A program made the translations under genes and the position numbers. This document shows, piece by piece, positions 34,120 to 43,412 of a stretch of DNA of 64,000 nucleotides (the first letter of the stretch is position 1; each line of letters starts with the position of its first letter). This DNA comes from [Clostridium] symbiosum (GTDB taxonomy: Bacteria > Bacillota > Clostridia > Lachnospirales > Lachnospiraceae), in NCBI GenBank assembly GCA_036419695.1, contig CP143946.1, positions 283,501 to 347,500 on the forward strand, read 5' to 3'. The notes under the pieces are model-generated. The model made no database searches. It saw only the letters and a program-made list of their open reading frames with translations, and had not been told where the DNA came from.

Positions 34120-34776
34120 ATGAGCATGACAATTCGCTATGAACTGCAGCTGCTATTTGCGAGCCTGACAGTAGGTATTTGCCTGATGATGGTATATGAC
34201 GGCCTGAGAGTGTTCAGGACTCTGGTCCCTCATGGGAATTTCTGGACAGGCATAGAAGATGCGGTCTACTGGGCTGCGTCGAGCATTACGACATTTCTCC
34301 TGCTGTTCCGGCAAAATGATGGGATCCTGAGATGGTATGCAATATTAGGCGTGCTTATGGGAATGCTCGTCTACAATCTTACGGTCAGCCGTATTTTGCT
34401 GAGGCTCTTGAAAAAAGTAGAAAAATATCTTACAATAAGAAAAATAAAACGACAAAAAATCCGGCAGAAACGGCTTGAGGAGGAAGAAAAGAGACGCCTC
34501 CTGGAAGAGCAGAAGCGGCAGGAAAAGAAAGAACAGAAACTCCGCCTCCGGGAAGAAAAAGAGGAGCAGAAGCGCCGTCTCCGCGAAGAAAAGGAGCAGA
34601 AACAGCTTCGTCTCCGTGAAAAGAAGGAAGAGAAGCAGAAAAAACGGCAGAAAGAGAAACAGCACAGCCTGACCGAAGATCAGGGGCCGGAATCACGCAG
34701 GAGCAGAAAGGCGGAAGAGAAAAAAGATGCGGGAAAGCGGAAGGGCGAGAAGAAAAAAGAAAGAAAATCTGAATAA
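34120..34776 (+). CDS. yabQ: Spore cortex biosynthesis protein YabQ
   Basis: 218 residues. Four hydrophobic helices lie in the first ~100 residues (MVYDGLRVFRTLVPHGNFW, AVYWAASSITTFLLLF, GVLMGMLVYNLTVSRILL). A very long, strongly charged Arg/Lys/Glu tail (about 105-218) follows, predicted as coiled coil and with codon repeats of the RLREEKE type. Relatives have shorter tails, so this extension is notable. It is an integral membrane protein of the outer forespore membrane needed for cortex assembly. The last 50 bases overlap the divIC start. Confidence 0.88.
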   Translation: MSMTIRYELQLLFASLTVGICLMMVYDGLRVFRTLVPHGNFWTGIEDAVYWAASSITTFLLLFRQNDGILRWYAILGVLMGMLVYNLTVSRILLRLLKKVEKYLTIRKIKRQKIRQKRLEEEEKRRLLEEQKRQEKKEQKLRLREEKEEQKRRLREEKEQKQLRLREKKEEKQKKRQKEKQHSLTEDQGPESRRSRKAEEKKDAGKRKGEKKKERKSE

Positions 34777-35050
34777 CCGTATGGCGCTGGTCGGCATTAC
34801 GCTGGTCGTTCTGAGCCTGGCGATAGCCGTGCACCTGAAAGGACTTGATATGAAGAAGAAAGATCTGAATTATCAGATCCGGGAAGAAAACCTTCAGGCC
34901 CAGGTTTTGGCCGAGGAGGAGAGGGCGGCGGAGCTGGAACAGTACCGCGTTTATGTCCAGACAAAACAGTATATCGAGAAGGTTGCCAAAGAAAAACTGG
35001 GACTTGTCAATAAGGACGAGATATTGCTTAAACCGGCAGAAAAGAAGTAA
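34727..35050 (+). CDS. divIC: Septum formation initiator protein (DivIC/FtsB type)
   Basis: 107 residues with the family layout: short basic cytoplasmic tail (~1-17), one membrane helix (ALVGITLVVLSLAIAVHL, ~19-38), a coiled coil (~44-75), and the conserved end TKQYIEKVAKEKLGLVNKDEILLKP. It joins FtsL and DivIB/FtsQ in the divisome and triggers septal wall synthesis. The start at ATG 34727 overlaps yabQ by 50 bases. The alternative ATG 34781 would remove the cytoplasmic tail and lacks a ribosome site. Confidence 0.9.
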   Translation: MRESGRARRKKKENLNNRMALVGITLVVLSLAIAVHLKGLDMKKKDLNYQIREENLQAQVLAEEERAAELEQYRVYVQTKQYIEKVAKEKLGLVNKDEILLKPAEKK

Positions 35051-35083
35051 ATGCCCGGAAAAGAAGTGGGAAACCGGCGAAAC

Positions 35084-35159
35084 GTGCGGTATCTGTCGTA
35101 CGATTTCAGGTATTCTCCCAATGAATTTGACAAATATTTCCCTCCGGCCTGTATATAAT
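35084..35159 (+). promoter_or_regulatory. Spo0A-type spoIIE promoter with 21-base spacer
   Basis: Perfect TTGACA (35127-35132) and perfect TATAAT (35154-35159) are 21 bases apart, too far for unaided sigma-A. This is the geometry of Bacillus spoIIE/spoIIG, which need Spo0A~P. Candidate 0A boxes (TTTGTCGAA type) are the complement of 35125-35133 (TTTGTCAAA, overlapping the -35), TGTCGTA at about 35094-35100 and GGCGAAA at about 35076-35082. Confidence 0.7.
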
Positions 35160-35187
35160 GGTTTCACGCAGGTTAGGAGGGATTTTT

Positions 35188-36600
35188 GTGCTTAAAAAAA
35201 AGAGTTTACATAGAGACATGGCAGATGTCAATGTCTATACGGCCAGACGCCTGAAAGATATGGCGATGTCACTTAGCGGTCTGGCGCAGGCGTTTGCGGA
35301 TGAAATCGGGGGCGGAAGGCAGCTTACAAAGGATGATGGCCTGGCGGCCATGCAGACAGCGGCGGCGGCCGTCTGCGGAGAGTGCATGAAATGCAACCTG
35401 TACTCCGGCAGCAGGAGGGATGACAGCTACTACCTTTATTACCTTCTCCGGGCCTTTGAGCAGAAGGGAAAGATCGACATGGAGGACATGCCCAGGCTGT
35501 TCAATGAGGCATGCAGGAAAAAAGACGACTATGTGCTGCATCTGAACAGGAACCTCGGCCGGGCCACAATGAACCTGTCATGGAAAAACAGGTTCCTGGA
35601 GAGCAGGGATACCGTGATCGTGCAATTTCGTGAGCTGGCCTCGATTCTGGAAGAATTTTCGGGGCAGATGGAAAATGCGACGGACATCACGGGTGATTGG
35701 GAAGAACAAATTAAATACATATTCCGGCGCCATCACATGAAGGTGGAAAATATGCTGATGCTGGAGTATGAAAATGAGCAGAAGGAAGCGTTTCTTACAA
35801 TACGCAGCGCCAACGGCAAGTGCATGACCGCCCGCGACGCCTCCGAACTGGTGGGACGGGCTATGGCCGGAAGAAAATGGAGCGCGGCAAAAGACAGCAA
35901 GAGCATTATCACCAGGAATGCGGCCACATTCCGCTTTATTGAGGAAGGGAAATACAGGATGCTCCACGGAGTCGCCAAAGCGGCTAAGGGCGGGGAGATG
36001 GTATCCGGTGATAATTTTACCATCTATGAAGGACTTCCCAGGCAGGTCATTATGAGCCTGTCGGACGGCATGGGAAGCGGCCCCCTGGCTTGTGAGGACA
36101 GCAGCAAGGTGGTGGAATTGACACAGCAGCTTCTGGAAACCGGATTTTCCGCCAGGTCTGCTCTGAAACTGGTCAACACGGTGCTTCTCCTTGCGGGGGC
36201 GGAACAGAATCCGGCAACGCTCGATTTGTGCTGCGTCGATCTCTACACGGGAGTCCTGGAGGCAATGAAGCTGGGTGCCGTGCCTACCTTTATCCAGGGC
36301 CACGACGGCGTGGAGGTCCTTGAGGCGGGAGACGTCCCAATGGGAATTGTAAAATCGGTTGAGCCGGTGCTGCTGTCCAGAAAGATGTGGGACAACGACC
36401 GGATAATCATGGTCAGCGACGGCGTTCTGGAAGCGCTGCCGGGAGAATGCAAGGAGGAGACCCTGATAGATTTTCTGGAGGGAACCGGCGCGGGCAACCC
36501 GCAGGAGATGGCCGAGCGTATCCTTGAATTTGCCGCCTCCTTTGAGGAGGAGCTGTGCGATGACATGACCGTCCTGGTGGGCGGGATATTTGAGCGGTAA
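35188..36600 (+). CDS. spoIIE: SpoIIE-type PP2C phosphatase lacking the membrane domain
   Basis: 470 residues versus ~800 in Bacillus SpoIIE. The ten-helix membrane domain is missing and the protein begins in what is normally the central regulatory region (MADVNVYTARRLKDMAMSL). The C-terminal PPM/PP2C phosphatase is complete: metal Asp293 in SDGMGSGP, Asp411 in VSDGVLEA and Asp459 in DDMTVLV. It should dephosphorylate SpoIIAA and activate sigma-F after septation. GTG 35188 follows AGGAGG at seven bases. The upstream gene ends before the promoter, so no longer form is encoded here. Confidence 0.85.
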   Translation: MLKKKSLHRDMADVNVYTARRLKDMAMSLSGLAQAFADEIGGGRQLTKDDGLAAMQTAAAAVCGECMKCNLYSGSRRDDSYYLYYLLRAFEQKGKIDMEDMPRLFNEACRKKDDYVLHLNRNLGRATMNLSWKNRFLESRDTVIVQFRELASILEEFSGQMENATDITGDWEEQIKYIFRRHHMKVENMLMLEYENEQKEAFLTIRSANGKCMTARDASELVGRAMAGRKWSAAKDSKSIITRNAATFRFIEEGKYRMLHGVAKAAKGGEMVSGDNFTIYEGLPRQVIMSLSDGMGSGPLACEDSSKVVELTQQLLETGFSARSALKLVNTVLLLAGAEQNPATLDLCCVDLYTGVLEAMKLGAVPTFIQGHDGVEVLEAGDVPMGIVKSVEPVLLSRKMWDNDRIIMVSDGVLEALPGECKEETLIDFLEGTGAGNPQEMAERILEFAASFEEELCDDMTVLVGGIFER

Positions 36601-36631
36601 CGCAAAACATCATTAAAAGCGGCGGCAGGCC

Positions 36632-36660
36632 TTGTGAAACCGCCGGAATTCCTGTATACT
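36632..36660 (+). promoter_or_regulatory. tilS promoter
   Basis: TTGTGA (36632-36637) and TATACT (36655-36660) with a 17-base spacer, 29 bases before ATG 36690. Confidence 0.65.
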
Positions 36661-36689
36661 GTAGGCAAACAGCGGCAGGAAATGAGGAA

Positions 36690-38102
36690 ATGAAGAAAGA
36701 AACCTTTGATTATATTAAAAAGAATCATATGATTGAACGGGGAGACGGTGTAATCGTAGGCCTGTCGGGTGGAGCAGATTCCGTCTGTCTGCTGCACGTT
36801 TTGTGGTGTCTGAAGGAAGAACTTGGAATCGGACTTCGGGCGGTCCACGTGCATCATGGCCTCCGGGGAGAGGAGGCGGACAGGGATGCCGCATTCTCGG
36901 AAACACTTTGCAGAGAGCGGGACATCCCTTTTAAGCTTGTAAAAATTATGGCGTCCGAGGAAGCGAAGGAGCAGGGAATCTCTGTGGAGGAAGCGGGGCG
37001 CCTGGCCAGATACCGGATTCTGAAGGAAGAGGCTCTCTCGTGGGAGCAGGAGAGGGGAAAGGCCGGCTCATGCAATGCCGGTGAGATCAAGATTGCCACG
37101 GCCCACCATGGCAATGACAGCGCCGAGACCATTCTCCATAACCTGTTCCGCGGAACGGGATTAAAGGGCCTGTCCGGGATTGCGCCGGTCAGGGGGAGGA
37201 TTATCCGCCCTGTTTTGTGGGCGCGGCGGGAAGATATCGTGGACTGGCTCCGGGGCTGCGGGATTGAATATATGGAGGATTCCACCAACCGGGAGAATGA
37301 CTATACCAGGAATAAAATCCGAAATGAAATTCTGCCCGTTATTACATCGTCCGTCAATGACCAGGCGGTACGGAACATCCTGAGGGCGGGAGAGCGAATA
37401 CGGGAAGCCGACGAATATCTGGAAAAAGCTGCATGGAATTGGATCGGACGGCATAGCGTAGATGGACAGCCCGGTTTTTCTGTGCAGGAACTGCTGAAAG
37501 AAGACAGAGTGATAAGAGGTTATGTGGTAAGGGGGATCCTTCGGAATATAGGCTGCCCTCTGAAAGACGTCACGGCCGGGAATATCGACAGTGTCCTGGA
37601 ACTGATGGAAAAGGGGACGGGAAAAGAAGTGGATCTGCCACACGGCCTGAAGGCGGAACGAATTTACGGCAGAATTGAATTCAGCCGAAGAGGGGACAAG
37701 CCGGATATCCGGGAAGGGTCGGACGGGGGACAGGATAAGCGCATGGACGCGGTTCCACGGATGGATATTCAGGTATTTCCCTTTCAAAATCAAGAGGAAA
37801 TTCCCAAAAACCAGTATACGAAATGGTTTGATTATGATAAAATAAAAGATACGTTATCTGTCAGGAACCGCCGCACCGGTGATTATATCACACTGGCGCC
37901 GGGGGGCAGAAAGACGGTAAAATCCTTTATGATCGACGAAAAAATCCCCCGGGAGAAGCGTGGCAAGATTTTGCTTCTGGCCGAGGGAAGCCATGTTTTG
38001 TGGATTGTGGGATACCGAATCAGTGAATATTACAAGGTAACGGAACAGACGAAAAACATATTACAAGTACAGTTAGACGGAGGAACAGACAGTGGCCGAT
38101 AA
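36690..38102 (+). CDS. tilS: tRNA(Ile)-lysidine synthetase
   Basis: 470 residues. It has the PP-loop ATP motif GLSGGADSVCLLH (~24-36), VHVHHGLRGEEADRD, TAHHGNDSAETILHNLFRGTGLKGLSGI, and a C-terminal domain with RNRRTGDYI and FMIDEKIPREKRG. It converts C34 of the CAU-anticodon tRNA-Ile to lysidine, allowing AUA decoding, and is essential. AGGAAATGAGGAA precedes ATG. The last 11 bases overlap hpt, as in Bacillus, where tilS-hprT-ftsH are also linked. Confidence 0.95.
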   Translation: MKKETFDYIKKNHMIERGDGVIVGLSGGADSVCLLHVLWCLKEELGIGLRAVHVHHGLRGEEADRDAAFSETLCRERDIPFKLVKIMASEEAKEQGISVEEAGRLARYRILKEEALSWEQERGKAGSCNAGEIKIATAHHGNDSAETILHNLFRGTGLKGLSGIAPVRGRIIRPVLWARREDIVDWLRGCGIEYMEDSTNRENDYTRNKIRNEILPVITSSVNDQAVRNILRAGERIREADEYLEKAAWNWIGRHSVDGQPGFSVQELLKEDRVIRGYVVRGILRNIGCPLKDVTAGNIDSVLELMEKGTGKEVDLPHGLKAERIYGRIEFSRRGDKPDIREGSDGGQDKRMDAVPRMDIQVFPFQNQEEIPKNQYTKWFDYDKIKDTLSVRNRRTGDYITLAPGGRKTVKSFMIDEKIPREKRGKILLLAEGSHVLWIVGYRISEYYKVTEQTKNILQVQLDGGTDSGR

Positions 38103-38616
38103 AATCAGGGTATTATTAACAGAAGAGGAAGTAAATAAAAGAATCAGCGAGGTGGCGGCGCAGATCAACGCAGACTATGCAGGAAGACACGTTCATTTAA
38201 TCTGTATCTTAAAAGGCGGTGTATTTTTCACCTGCGAGCTGGCGAAACGCCTGGATTTATCAGTATCCCTTGATTTCATGTCCGTATCCAGCTATGGAGC
38301 CGGAACGAAGTCCAGCGGCGTGGTTAAGATCGTAAAGGATCTGGATGAGCCACTGGAGGGAAAAGAAGTCATTATCGTAGAGGACATCATTGATTCCGGA
38401 AGGACACTCGCCTACCTGATCGAAGTTCTGAAACAGAGAAACCCGAAGAGCATTGAGCTCTGCACTCTGCTTGACAAACCGGAGCGCCGTGTGAAGAAGC
38501 AGGTACAGGTTAAGTATACCTGTTTTACAATCCCGGATGAATTTGTAGTGGGTTACGGTCTTGATTATGATCAGAAATACCGGAATTTACCATATATAGG
38601 AGTAGTGGAAGTATAA
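38092..38616 (+). CDS. hpt: Hypoxanthine phosphoribosyltransferase
   Basis: 174 residues, the usual length. The PRPP loop VIIVEDIIDSGRTLAYL is intact, as are LICILKGGVFF and the base-recognition region VVGYGLDYDQKYRNLPYIG. It salvages hypoxanthine (and guanine) to IMP/GMP. It starts with GTG at 38092 inside the end of tilS, with GGAGG seven bases upstream. It is followed by ftsH after 12 bases. Confidence 0.95.
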   Translation: MADKIRVLLTEEEVNKRISEVAAQINADYAGRHVHLICILKGGVFFTCELAKRLDLSVSLDFMSVSSYGAGTKSSGVVKIVKDLDEPLEGKEVIIVEDIIDSGRTLAYLIEVLKQRNPKSIELCTLLDKPERRVKKQVQVKYTCFTIPDEFVVGYGLDYDQKYRNLPYIGVVEV

Positions 38617-38628
38617 GGAGGAAGCCAG

Positions 38629-40437
38629 TTGAAACAGCGGCAGTCATTTGGAGGAGGCATGGGACTTCTGATCCTTGTAATGCTCCTCATCATGTTATTC
38701 AGTACAAGAAACCAGAGTATATTTACACCGGGAAAGATCAGCTATTCGGACTTCATGGTGAACCTGGAGAACGGAAGCATCAGCAGCGCGGTTATTAAGC
38801 CTAACCGGGAGACTCCGACGGGCGAGATTGAGCTTTATATGTCATCCGGTGAGAAACAGGATTTTTACGTTCTCGATACGAAAGAGATCGAGATGGCTCT
38901 GAGAGATGCGGGCATTACGTACAAAGTGGGAGAGGTTCAGCAGGATAATTATTTCATGACCGTAATTCTTCCGATTGCACTATCGGCCGGCGTGCTTATT
39001 TTTTTCTTTGTGTTCATGAATTCCCGTTCCGGCGGCGGAGCCAATGCCAAGATGATGAACTTCGGCAAGAGCCGCGCCAAGATGAGCCACACCAGCAATA
39101 TCAATTTTACAAAGGTCGCAGGGCTCCAGGAGGAGAAGGAAGAACTGGAAGAGATTGTGGATTTCCTTAAGAATCCGCAGAAGTATACGGGAGTGGGGGC
39201 GAGAATCCCCAAGGGCGTATTACTGGTAGGCCCTCCCGGAACAGGTAAGACTCTTCTTGCCAAGGCGGTGGCCGGAGAAGCGGGAGTTCCGTTCTTCTCT
39301 ATTTCCGGTTCCGACTTTGTGGAGATGTTTGTCGGTGTCGGAGCTTCCCGTGTCCGCGATTTATTTGAGGACGCCAAGAAGAACGCGCCGTGTATCGTAT
39401 TTATTGATGAGATTGATGCCGTAGCCCGCCAGAGGGGAACCGGCATGGGCGGAGGCCACGATGAGAGAGAACAGACCCTGAACCAGCTGCTTGTAGAGAT
39501 GGACGGCTTTGGCGTTAATGAGGGAATCATTGTCATGGCTGCCACCAACAGGGTGGATATCCTTGACCCGGCGATTTTACGGCCCGGCCGTTTCGACAGA
39601 AAAGTGGCGGTTGGAAGGCCGGATGTGAAGGGGCGCGAGGAGATTCTGGGCGTCCACACGAAGGATAAACCGCTGGGAGAAGATGTGGATCTTCATCGTA
39701 TTGCACAGACTACCTCCGGCTTTACCGGAGCGGATCTTGAGAACCTGATGAACGAAGCAGCCATCAATGCGGCAAAAGAGGGAAGGAAATTCCTGATGCA
39801 GACTGACATTGAAAAAGCGTTTATCAAAGTCGGAATCGGCGCTGAGAAGAGGAGCAAGGTGATTTCCGAGAAGGATAAGAGAATCACGGCCTACCATGAA
39901 GCGGGGCACGCTATTCTTTTCCATGTGCTTCCTGATGTCGGACCGGTGCATACGGTGTCCATCATTCCGACCGGCGTGGGCGCGGCGGGATATACGATGC
40001 CGCTGCCGGAGACGGACGACATGCATATGACCAGGGGGAAGATGCTTCAGAACATCATGGTTTCCCTGGGCGGACGGATTGCCGAGGAGATTATCTTCGA
40101 CGATATCACGACCGGTGCTTCCCAGGATATCAAACAGGCCACATCGATAGCGAGAGCGATGGTTACGGAGTACGGTATGTCCGATAAAGTCGGAATGATC
40201 AACTACGGCGGGGACAGCAATGAGGTGTTCATCGGCCGCGACCTGGCGCACGCCCGCAGCTACGGCGAGGTGGTCGCCAGCACGATTGACAGCGAGGTAA
40301 AGAATATTATTGACAGCTGTCATGAGAAGGCCAAAAAGCTGATTCTGGAACACGAGGACGTCCTGCACAAGTGCTGTGAACTGCTCCTTGAGAAAGAAAA
40401 GATAGGGCAGGGAGAGTTTGAGGCTCTGTTCGATTAA
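38629..40437 (+). CDS. ftsH: ATP-dependent zinc metalloprotease FtsH
   Basis: 602 residues. Two membrane helices flank a small external domain (about 10-25 and 103-127). The AAA module has Walker A GPPGTGKT at 201-208, [12 protein letters not shown] and the second region of homology ending RPGRFDR. The protease site is HEAGH at 423-427, with a later Asp ligand. It degrades membrane and regulatory proteins and affects sporulation in Bacillus. The start is TTG 38629, with AAGGAGG nine bases upstream. It is the last gene of the block. Confidence 0.97.
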   Translation: MKQRQSFGGGMGLLILVMLLIMLFSTRNQSIFTPGKISYSDFMVNLENGSISSAVIKPNRETPTGEIELYMSSGEKQDFYVLDTKEIEMALRDAGITYKVGEVQQDNYFMTVILPIALSAGVLIFFFVFMNSRSGGGANAKMMNFGKSRAKMSHTSNINFTKVAGLQEEKEELEEIVDFLKNPQKYTGVGARIPKGVLLVGPPGTGKTLLAKAVAGEAGVPFFSISGSDFVEMFVGVGASRVRDLFEDAKKNAPCIVFIDEIDAVARQRGTGMGGGHDEREQTLNQLLVEMDGFGVNEGIIVMAATNRVDILDPAILRPGRFDRKVAVGRPDVKGREEILGVHTKDKPLGEDVDLHRIAQTTSGFTGADLENLMNEAAINAAKEGRKFLMQTDIEKAFIKVGIGAEKRSKVISEKDKRITAYHEAGHAILFHVLPDVGPVHTVSIIPTGVGAAGYTMPLPETDDMHMTRGKMLQNIMVSLGGRIAEEIIFDDITTGASQDIKQATSIARAMVTEYGMSDKVGMINYGGDSNEVFIGRDLAHARSYGEVVASTIDSEVKNIIDSCHEKAKKLILEHEDVLHKCCELLLEKEKIGQGEFEALFD

Positions 40438-40480
40438 TACACTTTAGAATGACGTTATATGGGCCTTTTAACGGCCCAGG

Positions 40481-40521
40481 TAAGGCCGCTACAATCAAAA
40501 TGCGTTGATTGCAGCGGCCTT
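40481..40521 (+). terminator. Hairpin downstream of ftsH
   Basis: AAGGCCGCT pairs with AGCGGCCTT, and CAATCAA pairs with TTGATTG inside. Only a short T-rich tail (TGTGCGTTTT) follows. A smaller hairpin (GGGCC/GGCCC) precedes it. Confidence 0.65.
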
Positions 40522-40866
40522 TGTGCGTTTTGATAAGAACTGATTAAGCGGGCTGAAAATACCGTCCCCAAAATGCACAAAAAAGAGTTGCAAATTTTAT
40601 GATGTTTGTGCACACTTATTTTGACACCTGTGCTATTATAATACTCGTAACCCCCCCCAATACATTATATAGTTTTTGCTACACCCCATAAGAACGAAAT
40701 ACCTTCTCCTAAAAAGGCCAGCTACCCCGCTGGCCTTTTTACTGCTCTGAAACGGCATATTACTGCGCTGGGCGGTAATGCGGTAAAAAAATGCCTTTTT
40801 TGTCGGAAACGGTCGGGGAATCGAGGTTTTATGTTGTGTATTTGACGGGAATCATATAGAATAGAG
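40522..40866. other. Intergenic region with a possible short transcript unit
   Basis: No open frame is supported. A TATAAT (40637-40642) stands alone with a poor -35. About 70 bases later a clear terminator (40711-40740) closes what could be a small RNA of roughly 90 bases beginning near an unusual run of C (40652-40659). Confidence 0.35.
40711..40740 (+). terminator. Rho-independent terminator in the ftsH-GH13 gap
   Basis: AAAAAGGCCAGC pairs perfectly with GCTGGCCTTTTT around a short loop. The sequence could terminate in both directions. Confidence 0.85.
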
Positions 40867-40890
40867 ATGATAGCAGAAAGAGGGAATGGC

Positions 40891-42969
40891 ATGGAGAGGA
40901 TTAACAGAGAAGCGCTGTTTTGCGACGAAACAGAGGATTACCGACATCCCTGCGAGGCGGATGCCGGGCAGAGAGTAATTTTCTATTTCCGTACAGAACG
41001 GGATGGTGCGGATTCTGTTTATTTTATAGAATTTGACAGACAGGGCAGAATGAAAGAGCGTGACATGGGGTACAGTCACAGTGACAGCCTGTTTGATTAT
41101 TATAGCTGTGATTATATACTCAGCGAGGAGGTTCTGCGATACTGTTTCAGAGTGGACCGCGAGGATGATATCTGTTTTTACGGACGCATGGGAGCGGCGG
41201 CAGAGCCGGACCGGGAGGCATCTTTTTGTATGACTCCTGGCTTTTTTGTACCCAATTGGTGCAAGGGAGCCGTCATGTACCAGATCTATGTGGACCGGTT
41301 CTGCAACGGAGATCCTTCCAATGATGTGGAGACGAATGAATACATTTATATCGGGAAACCGGTGGAACGGGTCAGGGACTGGAATGAACTTCCTTCCACA
41401 ATGGATGTGAGACGGTTTTACGGCGGTGATATTAAAGGAATCTGGGATAAGCTCAGCTATCTGAAAGGGCTGAAGGTGGAGGCCATCTACCTGAACCCCA
41501 TATTTGTATCGCCTTCCAACCATAAGTATGACTGCCAGGACTATGACCACGTCGATCCTCATTTCGGTGTGATAAAACGCGACATGGATTTGCTGGTGGA
41601 ACCCAATGCGCTGGACAATGACAATGCAGGTAAATACACGGCCAGAACGGCGGATGAAGAAAACCTGCTGGCCAGCGACCTGTTTTTTGCAAGGTTTGTG
41701 GAAGCGGCCCATGAAAAGGGAATCCGGGTGATTATCGACGGCGTGTTTAATCACTGCGGTTCCTTTAACAAGTGGCTGGATGCGGAACTAATATACCAGC
41801 ATGAGGGAGGATATCCGCCGGGAGCTTACGTATCGGATAAAAGCCCATACCGGAATTTCTTTAAGTTTAATAATGCGGAAAACTGGCCGTTTAATGACAG
41901 TTATGACGGCTGGTGGGGGCATTCGACGCTGCCCAAGCTCAATTATGAGGAATCGCCGGAACTGTATCAGTATATTATGGAAGTTGGTAAGAAGTGGGTT
42001 TCTCCCCCATTTAACGCAGACGGCTGGAGACTGGATGTTGCCGCCGACCTTGGCCGGACCGGAGAATTCAACCACCAGTTCTGGAAAGATTTCAGAAAAG
42101 CGGTCAAGGAGGCCAATCCCGAGGCTGTGGTGCTTGCCGAGCATTACGGGGATCCGAGCAGCTGGCTTCAGGGGGATGAGTGGGACACGGTGATGAATTA
42201 CGACGCGTTTATGGAGCCGGTGTCCTGGTTCCTGACGGGGCTTGAGAAACACAGCGACGAGGTGAACGAAGCCCTGTACGGCGACGGAAAGGCGTTTTTT
42301 GAGACAATGCGTTATCACATGTGCCGGATGCAGACGCCTTCGCTGATGACAGCGATGAACGAGCTGTCCAACCATGATCACTCGCGGTTTTTGACCAGGA
42401 CCAACAGGAGGACGGGACGACTCGCTACGGCGGGAGCGGCGGCCGCCTCCCAGGGTATCAGCTACGGCATATTCCGCCAGGGAGTCGTCATCCAGATGAC
42501 ATGGCCGGGAGCGCCGACCATCTATTACGGCGACGAGGCCGGTGTCTGCGGCTGGACGGATCCGGACAACAGACGGACGTATCCCTGGGGCAATGAAGAC
42601 CTGGAACTGATTGAATTCCACCGCTATATGACGGGGATTAGAAAGAGAAATCCGGCATTCAGGACCGGTTCCCTGATACAGCTTGCCGCAGACTGGGGAA
42701 TGATCGCATACGGCCGTTTTAACCGCGGCGAAGACGGAAGAAAAGAGAGCCGGGGAGTTGTCATCATCAATACCTGTCATGAGGCTAAAACATACTTGGT
42801 GCCGGTCTGGCCTGTGGGAGTGACGGATTCCGAACAGATGGAGCGCAGGATGCTCACCTATGAGGAGGGATATAACGCAGGCTGCGTTCGATATGAAGTG
42901 AAAAAAGGAATACTGGAGATAGAACTGCCGCCCGTCAGTTCTGCTGTATTGGTAGCGGCGGAATTGTAA
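40891..42969 (+). CDS. Glycoside hydrolase family 13 alpha-glycosidase (neopullulanase/cyclomaltodextrinase type)
   Basis: 692 residues, cytoplasmic (no signal). An N-terminal beta domain (~1-115) precedes the catalytic barrel starting GAVMYQIYVDRF. The barrel contains YGGDIKGI, VIIDGVFNH, the nucleophile Asp382 in GWRLDVAAD, the acid/base Glu417 in VVLAEHYGD and the third carboxylate Asp496 in LSNHDHSR. The C-terminal beta domain ends near residue 692. It should hydrolyse short alpha-1,4 (or cyclic) maltodextrins inside the cell. ATG 40891 is preferred (AGAGGGA upstream); ATG 40867 is in frame but has no ribosome site. Confidence 0.88.
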   Translation: MERINREALFCDETEDYRHPCEADAGQRVIFYFRTERDGADSVYFIEFDRQGRMKERDMGYSHSDSLFDYYSCDYILSEEVLRYCFRVDREDDICFYGRMGAAAEPDREASFCMTPGFFVPNWCKGAVMYQIYVDRFCNGDPSNDVETNEYIYIGKPVERVRDWNELPSTMDVRRFYGGDIKGIWDKLSYLKGLKVEAIYLNPIFVSPSNHKYDCQDYDHVDPHFGVIKRDMDLLVEPNALDNDNAGKYTARTADEENLLASDLFFARFVEAAHEKGIRVIIDGVFNHCGSFNKWLDAELIYQHEGGYPPGAYVSDKSPYRNFFKFNNAENWPFNDSYDGWWGHSTLPKLNYEESPELYQYIMEVGKKWVSPPFNADGWRLDVAADLGRTGEFNHQFWKDFRKAVKEANPEAVVLAEHYGDPSSWLQGDEWDTVMNYDAFMEPVSWFLTGLEKHSDEVNEALYGDGKAFFETMRYHMCRMQTPSLMTAMNELSNHDHSRFLTRTNRRTGRLATAGAAAASQGISYGIFRQGVVIQMTWPGAPTIYYGDEAGVCGWTDPDNRRTYPWGNEDLELIEFHRYMTGIRKRNPAFRTGSLIQLAADWGMIAYGRFNRGEDGRKESRGVVIINTCHEAKTYLVPVWPVGVTDSEQMERRMLTYEEGYNAGCVRYEVKKGILEIELPPVSSAVLVAAEL

Positions 42970-43099
42970 AAACCTGTTTTTTTGACAGGAGAGACGGGGA
43001 AAACAGAGCGCCGCCGTCCACATCACGGACGTAGGATGAACGAAATAAGGACGGCAGCGCCGCCGCATATAAAAAAATACAAAAACAAACAAAATCCCC

Positions 43100-43128
43100 T
43101 TGATTTTTTCACCTTATTATGATATGAT
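43100..43128 (+). promoter_or_regulatory. tRNA promoter
   Basis: TTGATT (43100-43105), 17-base spacer, TATGAT (43123-43128). It lies 22 bases before tRNA-Tyr. Confidence 0.7.
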
Positions 43129-43150
43129 TTTTAACTGTCAGAGTAATTTT

Positions 43151-43232
43151 GGATGGGTTCCCGAGTGGCCAAAGGGGGCAGACTGTAAATCTGTTGCGAC
43201 ACGCTTCGGTGGTTCGAATCCACCTCCATCCA
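43151..43232 (+). tRNA. tRNA-Tyr (anticodon GTA)
   Basis: Acceptor stem GGATGGG/TCCATCC, D-arm, anticodon GTA at 43185-43187, a long variable arm (class II) and T-arm GGTGGTTCGAATCCACC. CCA is not encoded. It is co-transcribed with tRNA-Leu. Confidence 0.95.
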
Positions 43233-43271
43233 TTGGTAATTGAATATTGCCAGTCATGAGCATTCATGAAT

Positions 43272-43357
43272 GCCGGCGTGGCGGAACTGGCAGACGCACA
43301 GGACTTAAAATCCTGCGAGGGTTAAACTTCGTACCGGTTCGATTCCGGTCGCCGGCA
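43272..43357 (+). tRNA. tRNA-Leu (anticodon TAA)
   Basis: Perfect acceptor stem GCCGGCG/CGCCGGC, anticodon TAA at 43306-43308, a long variable arm and T-arm CCGGTTCGATTCCGG. CCA is not encoded. A terminator follows nine bases later. Confidence 0.95.
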
Positions 43358-43365
43358 GTAATTGG

Positions 43366-43412
43366 AAAGATTGGGAAACTTTGAGAAATCAGGGTTTCCC
43401 AATCTTTTTTTA
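43366..43412 (+). terminator. Rho-independent terminator of the tRNA operon
   Basis: AAGATTGGGAAAC (43367-43379) pairs perfectly with GTTTCCCAATCTT (43394-43406), followed by a T run. Confidence 0.9.

Noticed and set aside
40621..40642. Promoter TTGACA/TATAAT in the ftsH downstream gap
   Set aside because: The two boxes are only 10 bases apart, too close for sigma-A; TATAAT alone is retained as weak evidence.
41788..43092. 434-codon open frame opposite the GH13 gene
   Set aside because: Shadow of a GC-skewed coding region; the plus-strand frame has all GH13 catalytic motifs.
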